A stretch of DNA of 64,000 nucleotides from Sphingomonas brevis. GTDB taxonomy: Bacteria > Pseudomonadota > Alphaproteobacteria > Sphingomonadales > Sphingomonadaceae. The position numbers were made by a program, and so were the translations under genes. Location of the stretch: positions 744,001-808,000 of the forward strand of contig NZ_JAMGBB010000001.1 in assembly GCF_023516505.1 (NCBI RefSeq), given 5' to 3'. The notes beneath the pieces are model-generated. The model saw only the letters and a list, made by a program, of their open reading frames with translations, searched no databases and was not told the origin of the DNA. Below are positions 43,604 to 53,684 of the stretch, in pieces. Positions within the stretch are counted from its first letter, which is position 1. The number at the start of each line of letters is the position of its first letter.

Positions 43604-44027
43604 AGGTCAGCGTTCCCGCGGTGAAGGTCGTATGGGTCGGATTGTCGCCGGGATGGCGCTGCCCGTCATAGACCACCACTTCATGGAAATCGAACGGCGA
43701 CAGCCCGTCCAGGCAAGCCACGTTGACCCCGAGCTGGTTGGGGTTCGAACGCCGCTTGTGGTGCGTGTAAATGCCACATTGGATGCAGAAATGATGTTCG
43801 GCCGTGCGGGTATTGAAGCGGTATGTCGCGAGCTTGTCCGCGCCTTCAACTATCTTGAACCCGTCGTGGGTCGAGGTAACGGCGATCGCACCGCGCATTC
43901 GGCAGATGCTGCAGGTGCAGCGCCGGGCCGAAGCCAGTCCAAGTGGCAGTTCCGCCGTAAATTTCACCGCGCCGCAATGGCATTGGCCGTTGAGTGTGAG
44001 CGGATCGTTCGACGTGACGTCAATCAT
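43587..44027 (-). CDS. GFA-family zinc-binding protein
   Basis: This 146-residue protein has the GFA fold cysteines: CHCG near residue 16, CTCSIC near 38, and CIQCG near 83. The best-known member, S-(hydroxymethyl)glutathione synthase, promotes the addition of formaldehyde to glutathione. Most family members are unassigned, so the substrate is open. It overlaps the alaS stop by 4 bp (ATGA) and is probably read through from alaS. Confidence 0.9.
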   Translation of the reverse strand: MIDVTSNDPLTLNGQCHCGAVKFTAELPLGLASARRCTCSICRMRGAIAVTSTHDGFKIVEGADKLATYRFNTRTAEHHFCIQCGIYTHHKRRSNPNQLGVNVACLDGLSPFDFHEVVVYDGQRHPGDNPTHTTFTAGTLTFTPAS

Positions 44028-46687
44028 GCCGCGACCTTTTCAAGGGCCTCCCGCACGGCCTGAAGCGCTTCCTGGGCCCTGGACCCATCCGGCCCGCCGC
44101 CTTGGGCCATATCCGGCCGGCCACCGCCGCCCTGTCCGCCCAGCGCCTCTACCGCGGCCTTGACCAGTTCGACCGCGCTGACCTGGCCGGCGAGGTCTTC
44201 GGTCACGCCGACGGCCACGCTGCCGCGTCCTTCGTTGACGGCCACCAATGCAGCCACGCCGCTGCCGAGCCGCTGCTTCATGCCATCGATTTCGCTCCGC
44301 AGGCTCTTGGGATCGAGCCCTTCGACGACCTGCCCCAGGAAGGCGTGACCGCCGACCTGCTCCGGCCCGGCGGCTTCGTCCTTGGACCCGCCACCGCCGC
44401 CCATCGCCAGCGCCCTTTTGGCGTCGGCCAGCTCGCGCTCCAGCTTGCGGGCATTCTCGACCAGCGCGGCGACGCGGGCCGGAACCTCTTCCGGGGACGC
44501 CTTTAATGCCGCAGCGGTTTCCCTAAGCTTCTCGTCGCGCGAGTTGAGCCATTGGCGCGCCACCTCGCCGGTCAGCGCCTCGATGCGACGGACCCCGGAC
44601 GAAACGGCACTTTCGGAAATGATCTTGAAGATACCGATGTCGCCGGTCGCGGCGACGTGGGTGCCACCGCACAGCTCGACCGAATAATAGCGGCTGTCGT
44701 CTTCGCGCCCCATGCTGAGCACGCGAACCTCGTCGCCATATTTTTCGCCGAACAGGGCAAGCGCGCCAGACTGCACCGCCTCGTCGGGCGTCATCAGCCG
44801 GGTGACGACCGGCTCATTGGCGCGGATTTCGGCGTTCACATCGGCTTCGATCCGGGCGATTTCCTCGGTCGTCAGCGCCTGGGGGTGCGAAAAATCGAAC
44901 CGCAAGCGGTCAGGAGCGACCAGGCTGCCTTTCTGGGTCACATGCTCACCAAGGCGGTTACGCAGCGCGGCATGGAGGAGGTGCGTCGCGCTATGATTGG
45001 CACGGGTCGCGGTCCGCCGTTCGACGTCGACCTTCTGCTGCAGCACGTCACCGACATTGACCGCCCCTTTGGCGACCTTGGTCCGAAGCGCGTGAAGCTT
45101 TCCAAGCGGCTTCGAAGTAGCCTCAACAATTCCTTCGAAGCCAATGAGGGAGCTTAGTTTTCCGGAGTCGCCGACCTGCCCGCCGCTTTCGGCATAGAAG
45201 GGCGTCTGGTTCAATATGATGGTGACCGTGTCGCCTTCCTTGGCCTCGTTTACGCGGAGCCCGTCCTTGATCATTTCGAGCACGACGCCTTCGCCGTCAT
45301 GGCCGGAATAGCCGGTAAATTCGGTCGGCCCGAGCGCTTCGACGATGTCGTACCAAAGATCGTCGGACGCCTTTTCGCCCGAGCCCTTCCAGGCCGCGCG
45401 AGCAGCGGCTTTTTGCTCAGCCATGGAAGCGTCGAAGCCGGCCCGGTCGACGTGCAACCCGCGGGCGCGAAGCGCATCCTCGGTCAGGTCGTACGGAAAG
45501 CCGAAGGTGTCATAGAGCTTGAAGGCGGTCTCGCCCGGCAAGGTGCCCCCGTCGCTCATGGCGGAGGTCGCCTCGTCGAGCAGCTTGAGGCCGTTGGCCA
45601 GCGTCTGGCGGAAGCGGGTTTCCTCCTGGAACAGCGTCGCCTCGATCAGCGGCTGGGCACGGATGAGCTCGGGGAATGCGCTGCCCATTTCCGCCACAAG
45701 TTCGGGGACCAGCCGGTACATCAGCGGATCCTTGGCGCCGAGCAGATGGGCGTGGCGCATGGCGCGGCGCATGATTCGGCGAAGGACATAGCCCCGCCCC
45801 TCATTGGCCGGGAGAACTCCGTCGGCGACCAGGAAGCCCGAAGCGCGAAGATGGTCGGCGATGACCCGGTGGGAGGCCTGCTGATCGCCTTCGGCGCGGG
45901 TCCTGGTCAGCTCCTCGCTGGCGGCGATCAGCGCCTTGAACGTGTCGGTGTCATAATTGTCGGTGACGCCCTGAAGCACGGCCGCCACCCGCTCGAGGCC
46001 CATGCCGGTGTCGATGCTTTTCTTGGGCAGTTCGGAGACGATTTCGCCCGCCGCCTGTTCGAACTGCATGAACACGAGGTTCCAGATCTCGACGAACCGG
46101 TCACCGTCCTCATCGGGCGATCCCGGAGGTCCGCCGGGGATATGGTCGCCATGGTCGAAGAAAATCTCGGAACAGGGGCCGCATGGGCCGTCATCGCCCA
46201 TCGCCCAGAAATTGTCCTTTGTGGGGATGCGGATGATGCGGCTTTCCGGCAGCCCGGCAACCTTCTTCCACAAGTCATAGGCTTCGTCGTCGGTGTGGTA
46301 GACCGTCGCGGTCAGCCGGTCGGGATGAAGCCCCCACTCCTTGGTGATCAGCGTCCAGGCATGGTGGATCGCCTGCTCCTTGAAATAGTCGCCGAAGGAG
46401 AAATTCCCCAGCATTTCAAAGAAGGTGTGATGGCGCGACGTGTAGCCGACATTGTCGAGGTCATTATGCTTGCCGCCGGCGCGGACGCACTTCTGACTGC
46501 TGACCGCGGTCGAATATGGACGCGTTTCCAGCCCGGTGAAGACATTCTTGAACGGCACCATCCCGGCGTTGACGAACATCAGGGTCGGATCGTTGTGCGG
46601 AACCAGTGGCGCCGACTGCACCCGCGCGTGGCCGTTCTTCTCAAAATAGTCGAGGAAGCTGCGGCGGATGTCGTTAGTCGATGTCAT
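44024..46687 (-). CDS. alaS: Alanyl-tRNA synthetase
   Basis: This 887-residue class II enzyme has the aminoacylation domain ([38 protein letters not shown]), an anticodon-recognition helical domain, and an editing domain with [13 protein letters not shown] and [13 protein letters not shown] (zinc-binding His and Cys). It ends in a Gly-rich C-Ala domain ([16 protein letters not shown]). Length and domain order are standard. It starts with ATG at 46687. Confidence 0.97.
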   Translation of the reverse strand: MTSTNDIRRSFLDYFEKNGHARVQSAPLVPHNDPTLMFVNAGMVPFKNVFTGLETRPYSTAVSSQKCVRAGGKHNDLDNVGYTSRHHTFFEMLGNFSFGDYFKEQAIHHAWTLITKEWGLHPDRLTATVYHTDDEAYDLWKKVAGLPESRIIRIPTKDNFWAMGDDGPCGPCSEIFFDHGDHIPGGPPGSPDEDGDRFVEIWNLVFMQFEQAAGEIVSELPKKSIDTGMGLERVAAVLQGVTDNYDTDTFKALIAASEELTRTRAEGDQQASHRVIADHLRASGFLVADGVLPANEGRGYVLRRIMRRAMRHAHLLGAKDPLMYRLVPELVAEMGSAFPELIRAQPLIEATLFQEETRFRQTLANGLKLLDEATSAMSDGGTLPGETAFKLYDTFGFPYDLTEDALRARGLHVDRAGFDASMAEQKAAARAAWKGSGEKASDDLWYDIVEALGPTEFTGYSGHDGEGVVLEMIKDGLRVNEAKEGDTVTIILNQTPFYAESGGQVGDSGKLSSLIGFEGIVEATSKPLGKLHALRTKVAKGAVNVGDVLQQKVDVERRTATRANHSATHLLHAALRNRLGEHVTQKGSLVAPDRLRFDFSHPQALTTEEIARIEADVNAEIRANEPVVTRLMTPDEAVQSGALALFGEKYGDEVRVLSMGREDDSRYYSVELCGGTHVAATGDIGIFKIISESAVSSGVRRIEALTGEVARQWLNSRDEKLRETAAALKASPEEVPARVAALVENARKLERELADAKRALAMGGGGGSKDEAAGPEQVGGHAFLGQVVEGLDPKSLRSEIDGMKQRLGSGVAALVAVNEGRGSVAVGVTEDLAGQVSAVELVKAAVEALGGQGGGGRPDMAQGGGPDGSRAQEALQAVREALEKVAA

Positions 46688-46732
46688 GCCGTGTCAGATA
46701 CGGTTCTTGCTGCAACGCGGCAAGACGTGCCG

Positions 46733-47584
46733 TCATTGCGGCGGGGGCGGGTCCCAGTCGCCGGCTAGGCAGGAATCGACGCCATGGCGCGGGATAAAGC
46801 CGAGCTCTCTGGCCGCTAGCCCCCCATCGTAGATGCGGTCGATCGAATTGGGAGGTTGCCAGCCCTTTCGCGCCATCCGCTCGATCAGGCCGGGGCAGCG
46901 ACGCTTGATGACCGCTGAAGCTTCGCGAGCCAATTCTTCGCAATCATCGCGCCGGAAAGGCGTCGCGCCACTGATCACATAGGTTGCAGGGGGTCCGGAC
47001 CGTTCGAGCGCGAGCGCATGCGCCTCGGCCACGTCGCGGCGGTCGATGCCACGATACAGCCGATACCACGCCATGTCCGGCGCAGGCTCGGGGAAGCAAC
47101 GCGACATGCGCAATGACGTCACGGTCATCTTCCCGCCTGCCGAGGCCACCAATCGCTCGCCGTCGAATTTGGTTTGGTCGTAAATGTCGCGCGGCTCCGG
47201 ATCGAGCCGTTCGTCGACCCAGACCGACACGCCGTCGGGCTCCAGCGCATGGCCGTAGAGCGAGGTGGTGCTGGTCAGGACGAAATGGCCGGCACCGGAA
47301 TCAACGGCCAGGTCGAGCAGCCTTGCGGTCGCCTTGACATTGGTCCGGTGGAAATCGGCGTCGCTGCGGCTGCCCACGTGAGGCGCATGTAGCGCCGCGG
47401 TGTGGACGATTGCGTCAATGGTCCCCAGCCGATGACGCCACTCCGCCACATCGTGGCAGTCGCCGACGATGCTAACCTGCGTGCCGGGCCGCAGGTCGAG
47501 GCCGATGACGTCATGTCGGGCGGCCAGCCGGGCCACGACCCCGCTGCCGATCAACCCCGCCGCACCGGTTACCAGGACGCGCAT
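46733..47584 (-). CDS. NAD(P)-dependent epimerase/dehydratase (extended SDR)
   Basis: This 283-residue protein has the extended-SDR cofactor loop VTGAAGLIGSGVV (4-16) and the active-site YDQTK with an upstream catalytic Ser/Thr region (LTSTTSLYG). The second half (RDVAEAHALALE, TYVISGATPF) fits the substrate domain. The specific sugar or other substrate is unknown. AGGGGAGGG precedes the ATG. It is divergent from mtgA with 48 bp between. Confidence 0.85.
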   Translation of the reverse strand: MRVLVTGAAGLIGSGVVARLAARHDVIGLDLRPGTQVSIVGDCHDVAEWRHRLGTIDAIVHTAALHAPHVGSRSDADFHRTNVKATARLLDLAVDSGAGHFVLTSTTSLYGHALEPDGVSVWVDERLDPEPRDIYDQTKFDGERLVASAGGKMTVTSLRMSRCFPEPAPDMAWYRLYRGIDRRDVAEAHALALERSGPPATYVISGATPFRRDDCEELAREASAVIKRRCPGLIERMARKGWQPPNSIDRIYDGGLAARELGFIPRHGVDSCLAGDWDPPPPQ

Positions 47585-47597
47585 TTCCCTCCCCTAA

Positions 47598-47626
47598 TTG
47601 CCTCCGCGCCAAAGCCTGATTAGGCA
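47598..47626 (+). promoter_or_regulatory. Putative mtgA promoter, near-leaderless
   Basis: TTGCCT (47598-47603), 17 bp, TAGGCA (47621-47626). The expected transcription start coincides with the A of the ATG at 47633 to within a base or two, and no Shine-Dalgarno fits, so the mRNA may be leaderless. Confidence 0.45.
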
Positions 47627-47632
47627 TCGCCC

Positions 47633-48604
47633 ATGGCCAAGCGTTCGTCCACCATCCCGAGCTACCGCCGCAAGCGCAAGGGCCGCGGCTTCTTCGGCTG
47701 GCTGTGGCGGATTATCCTTGGCCTGCTCCTGCTCAGCATCGCCTGGGTCGCGGCCTACCGATTCATTCCGCCACCGATTACCGCGACCATGCTTGGCGAC
47801 TTCTTCGCCGGGCGAGGGGTCGCCAAGGACTGGATGAGCCTGGGCGAGATGGACCGTGATATGGTCCGTGCCGCGATTGCCGCCGAGGACGGAAAATTCT
47901 GCCAGCATTCGGGCTTCGATTGGGACGCAATCAGCGATGCCGCCCGGCGCAATGCCTCGGGCGGCCGGATCCGCGGCGGTTCGACGATCAGCCAGCAGAC
48001 CGCCAAGAATGTCTTTCTGTGGCAGGGCGGCGGCTATGCCCGCAAAGGGGTTGAGGCCTACTTCACCTTCCTGATCGAGCATCTGTGGGGGAAGCGGCGG
48101 ATCATGGAGGTCTATCTGAACGTCGCCGAAACCGGGATCGGCACCTATGGCGCCAATGCCGGGGCGGAGCGCTATTTCGGCCATGACGCCAGCGCCCTGT
48201 CGGCGACCGAAGCGGCTCGGATCGCGGCGATCCTGCCGCTGCCGAAGAAGCGTGGGGCGATTGCGCCCAAGGGCTTCACCCGCCGCTATGGCAACACCAT
48301 TGCCGCGCGGATCGGCCAAGTCCGCCGCGACGGGCTCGATTCCTGCGTCTACGCCGGCTCGACCGTGCCCAAGGACAAGGCGCCGCCGCCGAGCAAGGCA
48401 CCGCGCGAGCTGCCGGGCGAGGAATATGAAACGGCCACTCCGCCGCCGCCCGAAGCGACGGTCGACGAGACGCCAATCGAGCAGGCGCCGCTAACGTCCA
48501 CGGAAAATGAGGTAGCGGCGACGCCCCAGCCTGAGGTCACTCAGCCGGTCGAAACCCCGCCGCCGGTGGAGGAACAGCAGCCGCCCGAGACCCCGTCTAA
48601 CTAG
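47633..48604 (+). CDS. mtgA: Monofunctional biosynthetic peptidoglycan transglycosylase
   Basis: This 323-residue GT51 enzyme polymerises lipid II into glycan strands. A basic N-terminus and one membrane helix (about residues 24-45) precede the catalytic domain with AAEDGKFCQHSGFDWDAI (catalytic Glu85), RGGSTISQQTAKN, GKRRIMEVYLNVAETG and YGANAGAERYFG. A Pro/Glu-rich tail of about 75 residues follows the domain and is not part of the family core. The stop shares CTAG with convergent dnaE. Confidence 0.95.
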   Translation: MAKRSSTIPSYRRKRKGRGFFGWLWRIILGLLLLSIAWVAAYRFIPPPITATMLGDFFAGRGVAKDWMSLGEMDRDMVRAAIAAEDGKFCQHSGFDWDAISDAARRNASGGRIRGGSTISQQTAKNVFLWQGGGYARKGVEAYFTFLIEHLWGKRRIMEVYLNVAETGIGTYGANAGAERYFGHDASALSATEAARIAAILPLPKKRGAIAPKGFTRRYGNTIAARIGQVRRDGLDSCVYAGSTVPKDKAPPPSKAPRELPGEEYETATPPPPEATVDETPIEQAPLTSTENEVAATPQPEVTQPVETPPPVEEQQPPETPSN

Positions 48605-51600
48605 CCGACGAGGGCAAGCCGGGGCGGTTCCAGGGCGCTGAGCTCGACAGCGCCATCGCCGAGGATCCGCGTCAGCCTTGCGGCGAGGTCCGCATCGAGG
48701 CTGAATTCACGGCCTAGCACCAGGCTGGCCTCCCTGCCCTCGCTGACCGGCACGACCGCGCGCACCAGGCCATTACCGCCCTTCGCCGCCGCCAATTCAC
48801 GGGCGATCGCCGGGATCAGGGCGGCATCGGGGAGGTTGAGCGTCAGCTGCAGGCGCGATCGCTTGGCCAGGCTTTCGAGGGGCTGAAAGCGCTTGATCGC
48901 GACCCGGGGAGTTTCATCGCCGGGCCGGCGATCCAGCTCTACCGTCAGCAGGCCGCAGGCGCCCGACTTGGCGGCGCTTTCCAACGCCGCCGACGGCTCG
49001 TCGTCGAACACCATCGCTTCATACTGGCCTGAAGCGTCCGATATCGTCGCCATCAGGTAGCGGCGCCCCTTGGCCGACGTGCGCCACCGGGTGCTTTCGA
49101 TGAGGCCGGCCATGGTTGCCGACGAGCGGCCCTCCGCCAGCGGGAGCCCGGACAGCTCGGCGAAGCTGCGGACCTTGTGCGCCGCAAGCAGGTGGCGTTG
49201 GGCATCGACCGGGTGGGCAGAGAAGTAAAAGCCGAACGCCTCGCGCTCCGCGGCCATCCTCTCGGCCAGGGTCCAGCGCACGTCGCGCGGCAGGCGGATC
49301 GGCGCCACGCCGCTGTCCGAGCCGCCGCCAAACAGTCCATGCTGGCCGCTGGTCCGCTGGCTATGGGCGGAAGCGGCGTAGGCGAGAATAGTTTCGGCCG
49401 CGGCAAACACCGACGGACGGTCCGGGTTGATCTTGTCGAACGCCCCGGCGGCGGCGAGGCTCTCCAGCTGGCGGCGATTGAGCAGCCGCGGATCGATCCG
49501 CTCGGCGAATTCGTCGAGAGAATTGAAGGCGCCGCGCCCATTCCGCTCGGCTACCAGCGCCTCCATCGCCTTTTCGCCGACACCCTTGAGCGCGCCCAAT
49601 GCGTAGCGCACGCTCAGTCCCTTCGGGCCGTCCTCGACGCTGAACGCAGCCTCGGACGCATTGACGTCGGGTGGCAGGCACTCGATCCCGCTGCGTCTGA
49701 TGTCCTCGACGAACAGCGCCAGCTTGTCGGTCTGGGCCATGTCGAAGCTCATCGAGGCGGCAAAGAATTCGGCCGGGTGATGCGCTTTCAGCCAGGCGGT
49801 CTGATAGGCCACCAGCGCATAGGCCGCGGCGTGGCTCTTGTTGAAACCATAGCCGGCGAACTTGTCGATCAAGTCGAATAGCTCATTGGCCTTGGCCGAC
49901 TTGATATCGTTCTTCGCCGCGCCCTCGATAAAGCGCGCGCGCTGGGCATCCATCTCCGACTTGATCTTCTTGCCCATCGCCCGCCGCAGCAGGTCGGCCT
50001 CGCCGAGGCTGTAGCCGGCCAGCACCTGCGCGGCCTGCATGACCTGCTCCTGGTAGACGAAGATGCCGTAGGTTTCCTTGAGCACGCCTTCGAGCATCGG
50101 GTGCGGGTAGGCGATCGGCACGCGGCCATTCTTGCGGTCCCCGAACAGCGGGATGTTGTCCATCGGGCCGGGACGGTAGAGGGAAACGAGCGCGATGATG
50201 TCGCCGAAATTGGACGGGCGGACCTGGGCCAGCGTTCGCCGCATGCCCTCCGATTCCAGCTGGAACACGCCGACCGTGTCGCCACGCTGCAGCAGCTCGT
50301 AGACCGCCGGATCGTCCCACGCGAGCGCCAGGAAATCGACCTCGATCCCGCGCCGCGCCAGCAGCCGCTGACCCTCCTTCAAGACGGACAGGGTCTTCAA
50401 CCCGAGGAAGTCGAACTTCACCAGGCCCGCGCCCTCGACATATTTCATGTCGAACTGGGTTACCGGCATGTCGGAACGCGGATCGCGGTAAAGCGGGACA
50501 AGCTCGCTGAGCGGCCGATCGCCGATCACCACGCCGGCGGCGTGGGTCGAGCTATGCCGTGGCAGGCCTTCCAGCTTCATCGCCAGGTCGAACAGCCGCT
50601 TCACTTCCGGGTCTGAGCGATACTCCTTCTCCAGCTCGGCAACGCCGTTGAGGCTGCGCTCCAACGTCCAGGGGTCGGTCGGGTGATTGGGAACAAGCTT
50701 GGCCAGCCGGTCGACCTGCCCGTAGCTCATCTGCAGGACGCGCCCGGTATCCTTGAGCACGGCGCGCGCTTTCAGCCGCCCGAAGGTGATGATCTGGGCC
50801 ACCTTGTCGCGGCCGTACTTGCCCTGGACATAGGCGATCACCTTGTCGCGATGGGTTTCGCAGAAGTCGATGTCGAAGTCGGGCATCGACACGCGTTCCG
50901 GGTTCAGGAAGCGCTCGAACAGCAGGTTCAGTTCGATCGGATCGAGGTCGGTAATGGTCAGCGACCAGGCAACGACGCTGCCGGCGCCCGATCCGCGGCC
51001 CGGCCCGACCGGTATGTCGCTTGCCTTGGCCCATTGGATGAAGTCGGCGACGATCAGGAAATAGCCGGCGAAACCCATGCGGGTGATGACGTCGATCTCG
51101 AAGTCGAGCCGCTCGCGATAGTGGTCGAAGCAATCCCCAGCGCCGTTCGTGTCGAGCGAAGTCGAGACACGCTGCCCCTCGACTTCGCTCGGGGCGAACG
51201 CCCGTTTTTGCGCGAGCCTGCGCTCCAGACCTGCCCTCGCCTCACGCCGAAGCGTCTCGTCTTCGTCGTCGCTCAATCGTGGCAGGATCGGCCGGCGGTT
51301 CGGCGCGGCCACTGCGCAGCGCTGGGCGATGACGGATGTGTTGGCGATGGCCTCGGGCAGGTCGGCGAATATCTCCGCCATCATCGGGCCGGATTTCAGC
51401 CATGCCTCCGGGGACGACGTCCGCCGCTCGCTGTTCTCGACATAGGTCGACCCGGCGATGCACAGCATGGCATCGTGCGCCGCGTGGAAATGCGGTTCGG
51501 CATATTGAGCCGGATTGGTCGCGACCAGCGGCAGGTCCAATGCATAGGCGAGGTCGATCAGCGCGGCTTCAGCGGCGACCTCGACCGCATCGCCCCGCCG

Positions 51601-52119
51601 CGACAGCTCGACATAGAGCCGGTCGGGGAAAAGCCCCGTCAATCGCCGGGCATAGGTGACTGCCTTGTCCTGTTGTCCATCGGCGTACAGGCGAGCCAGT
51701 GCGCCCTCCCCGCCCGCCGTCAATGCGATCAGCCCTTCAGTCGCGCCATCGAGCAAGGTGAAGGGAACATGCGGGTCCTGCTCGATCGGGCGATCGAGAT
51801 GCGCCGACGATACCAGCCGGCAGAGGTTGTCGTAGCCCGTTTCGTCCTGGGCCAGCAGCACCAGCCAGTCGATTGCGCCCGCCGGGCCGATCTCATCGGG
51901 CCGTGCGACCGCCAGCATTGCCCCGACAATCGGCTGCACGCCCTCGCCCATGCAGGCCTCGCCGAACGGCATGGCCGCATAGAGGCCATTGCGGTCGTTG
52001 AGGGCAATTGCCGGGAAGCCGAGCTTCTTGGCGTGCTTGGCGATCGCCTTGGGCTCGATCGCACCTTCGAGCATGGTGAAGCATGAAAAAACGCGAAGCG
52101 GAACGTATGGCGCGGACAT
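48601..52119 (-). CDS. dnaE: DNA polymerase III alpha subunit
   Basis: This 1172-residue replicative polymerase has an N-terminal PHP domain (YVPLRVFSCFTMLEGAI), a palm domain with PDFDIDFCE carrying two catalytic aspartates (about 411-418), GRGSGAGSVVAW, thumb and fingers, HhH and OB regions, and a C-terminal tail. At about residues 307-326 there is a segment FAPSEVEGQRVSTSLDTNG with no counterpart in other DnaE. It is encoded by a palindromic repeat inserted in frame, between the PHP region and the palm start (HYRERLDFEIDVITRMGFAGYF). The stop overlaps mtgA (CTAG). Confidence 0.97.
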   Translation of the reverse strand: MSAPYVPLRVFSCFTMLEGAIEPKAIAKHAKKLGFPAIALNDRNGLYAAMPFGEACMGEGVQPIVGAMLAVARPDEIGPAGAIDWLVLLAQDETGYDNLCRLVSSAHLDRPIEQDPHVPFTLLDGATEGLIALTAGGEGALARLYADGQQDKAVTYARRLTGLFPDRLYVELSRRGDAVEVAAEAALIDLAYALDLPLVATNPAQYAEPHFHAAHDAMLCIAGSTYVENSERRTSSPEAWLKSGPMMAEIFADLPEAIANTSVIAQRCAVAAPNRRPILPRLSDDEDETLRREARAGLERRLAQKRAFAPSEVEGQRVSTSLDTNGAGDCFDHYRERLDFEIDVITRMGFAGYFLIVADFIQWAKASDIPVGPGRGSGAGSVVAWSLTITDLDPIELNLLFERFLNPERVSMPDFDIDFCETHRDKVIAYVQGKYGRDKVAQIITFGRLKARAVLKDTGRVLQMSYGQVDRLAKLVPNHPTDPWTLERSLNGVAELEKEYRSDPEVKRLFDLAMKLEGLPRHSSTHAAGVVIGDRPLSELVPLYRDPRSDMPVTQFDMKYVEGAGLVKFDFLGLKTLSVLKEGQRLLARRGIEVDFLALAWDDPAVYELLQRGDTVGVFQLESEGMRRTLAQVRPSNFGDIIALVSLYRPGPMDNIPLFGDRKNGRVPIAYPHPMLEGVLKETYGIFVYQEQVMQAAQVLAGYSLGEADLLRRAMGKKIKSEMDAQRARFIEGAAKNDIKSAKANELFDLIDKFAGYGFNKSHAAAYALVAYQTAWLKAHHPAEFFAASMSFDMAQTDKLALFVEDIRRSGIECLPPDVNASEAAFSVEDGPKGLSVRYALGALKGVGEKAMEALVAERNGRGAFNSLDEFAERIDPRLLNRRQLESLAAAGAFDKINPDRPSVFAAAETILAYAASAHSQRTSGQHGLFGGGSDSGVAPIRLPRDVRWTLAERMAAEREAFGFYFSAHPVDAQRHLLAAHKVRSFAELSGLPLAEGRSSATMAGLIESTRWRTSAKGRRYLMATISDASGQYEAMVFDDEPSAALESAAKSGACGLLTVELDRRPGDETPRVAIKRFQPLESLAKRSRLQLTLNLPDAALIPAIARELAAAKGGNGLVRAVVPVSEGREASLVLGREFSLDADLAARLTRILGDGAVELSALEPPRLALVG
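51144..51200. repeat. Palindromic repeat (family A) inserted in frame in dnaE
   Basis: The 57-bp element (19 codons) begins CGTTCG and ends CGAACG, and shares TCGAGCGAAGTCGAGA and CCTCGACTTCGCTCGGG with the 37732-37785 copy. It lies wholly inside the dnaE reading frame without a stop codon. Confidence 0.85.
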
Positions 52120-52249
52120 TGTCGGCGACTATGGGGAATAAGCTGTTGAGTCGCCAGCGTCGGGCAGCGACTTATCCCCAGCATTCTGCCTTGGATGAGA
52201 AATGGCCGAAATGGGTGGAAAGCGGATATCGAAAACCGCTTCGATGGCT

Positions 52250-52969
52250 TCAACGCTTGGGGGCACCGCCGCCGGATTTGGCCGCCTTCTCCGGAACAAA
52301 GATCGACTCACACTGATCGAGTGAGGCTAGGAATTCCCTGCTAAGACCGTCCGGCTGAATGGGCTTCACCCCCAGTTCGTCGGCAATCTCCTTCGAAACA
52401 GGCATATTCCCTGCCCAAGTTCGATCTGCAGCAAGTGCCATCGCCAAATGGCGGTAAATCGTCCGCCGGTCGTCAATCGAAATCGGTCCGGCAAGTTCAT
52501 AGCCCTTGAGGGGGAGCCACGCATCTGCCTCTTCATTGAGCCGTGCCGAATTGCCGTCGAGCTCATCGTAGAATTCAGCATATTTCTGGCGGGCTTTCGC
52601 CGGCACATAGGCAAAAATGGTGCCATCGCGAGAGTCCCAGGCGCTGCGATAGGGCGCCATAGTACCAGGTCCGTACGCGCTGATCTGCGGCAATGCTTGG
52701 CCGTCCTGCGCCTTCCGCACCCAGTTCAGCAGTTCCTTGATGCGCCGCATATTGCAGGCGCTTCCCCGGTTGCGGACCTCGTAGACGAAGAGGTTGAGGC
52801 CGATCTCATGGTCGATCGTCCGGCGAAACTCGCGCACCTCGGACCGCATCTGGAAACCTTCGGCAACCTGCTGTGCGCTGAGCGCGAGCAGGACGCCGAG
52901 CACGATGACGCCGACTTCGCCCGCGAAGACGCGCCAGCCATGCAACGGTTGTGGTAGCTGAAAGCGCAT
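52250..52969 (-). CDS. Hypothetical membrane-anchored protein
   Basis: This 239-residue protein starts MRFQLPQPLHGWRVFAGEVGVIVLGVLLALSAQQ, giving one N-terminal membrane helix (about 15-33) and a large, mainly helical soluble part with two or three cysteines. Proteins with this same start (LP.PLHGWR.FAGEVGVIVLGVL) recur in sphingomonads without known function, as I recall. ATG at 52969 is preferred; a TTG at 52984 is possible. It sits alone between dnaE (130 bp away, nothing recognised in the gap) and an exported protein. Confidence 0.75.
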   Translation of the reverse strand: MRFQLPQPLHGWRVFAGEVGVIVLGVLLALSAQQVAEGFQMRSEVREFRRTIDHEIGLNLFVYEVRNRGSACNMRRIKELLNWVRKAQDGQALPQISAYGPGTMAPYRSAWDSRDGTIFAYVPAKARQKYAEFYDELDGNSARLNEEADAWLPLKGYELAGPISIDDRRTIYRHLAMALAADRTWAGNMPVSKEIADELGVKPIQPDGLSREFLASLDQCESIFVPEKAAKSGGGAPKR

Positions 52970-53069
52970 CCGGTCGGCCCCCAAGCGTTGCGGCAGCGTA
53001 ACAGAAGAACTTTAGTTCTCAATGGGGGAAGCTGCCTGCCGCAGCTTCATCGTCCGGGTGCCGGTCGGA

Positions 53070-53597
53070 TCAACCCCCCGGGCTAACCCGCTGCGCCACC
53101 TTCGCCTTGGGATGGTAGGTGAAATCGAAATTGGTCGACCAGGTCAGGCCATAGTCGGTCGATTGCTCGCCATGCTGCCGGACCGAGCCGTCGGCATTCT
53201 TCGAATAGGTCATGCGGATGATGGCGTCCTGGCCGGGCCCGTTCACGCCCTTCCAGTCACCGGTGAGAACCATCTTGCCGTCGACCAGCCCGCCGACGAA
53301 ATCGACCCGCGAATTGGAGCTGTCGACCCAGGTCTGGCGCCAACGCCCGTCAACATAGCTGTTGAGGCTTCCGCCCGGTGTCCCTTTCAGCGGCATCCAA
53401 TTTTCCCGGACCGCGCATCCGCCGTAGAGCTTTTCGATCAGGCTGGTTGCGACGACATTGGCCTTGCCGGTCGGCGTTACCGACCATTCGCCGACCCAGA
53501 AGTCGAACTGGCTATGCTCCGGCCCCGTACAGGCGGGCGGCGGAGGAGCAGGCGACGCTGCCTGGATCAGCAACAGTCCAACGATCGGTGCAAGCAT
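53070..53597 (-). CDS. Hypothetical exported protein (FWVGEW motif)
   Basis: This 175-residue protein begins with a signal peptide (MLAPIVGLLLIQAASPAPPPPAC). The conserved start of the mature part is SQFDFWVGEWSVT, the mark of a beta-rich DUF1579-like family of unknown role found in many exported proteins. GGGGGAAA precedes the ATG at 53597. An in-frame extension to 53657 has no support. Confidence 0.75.
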   Translation of the reverse strand: MLAPIVGLLLIQAASPAPPPPACTGPEHSQFDFWVGEWSVTPTGKANVVATSLIEKLYGGCAVRENWMPLKGTPGGSLNSYVDGRWRQTWVDSSNSRVDFVGGLVDGKMVLTGDWKGVNGPGQDAIIRMTYSKNADGSVRQHGEQSTDYGLTWSTNFDFTYHPKAKVAQRVSPGG

Positions 53598-53684
53598 GGC
53601 GAATTTCCCCCTTGACCATGACCCGGCCAGGCTTGTTCCTTCATGCACCGCTGGCAAGCGATTATCGACCGATGGCCGAACGGC

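Noticed and set aside
45299-46768. 489-codon frame antisense to alaS
   Set aside because: Shadow of alaS with no recognisable motif.
50683-52086. 467-codon frame antisense to dnaE
   Set aside because: Fully inside dnaE in a shadow phase, and composed of low-complexity Arg/Gly/Asp runs.
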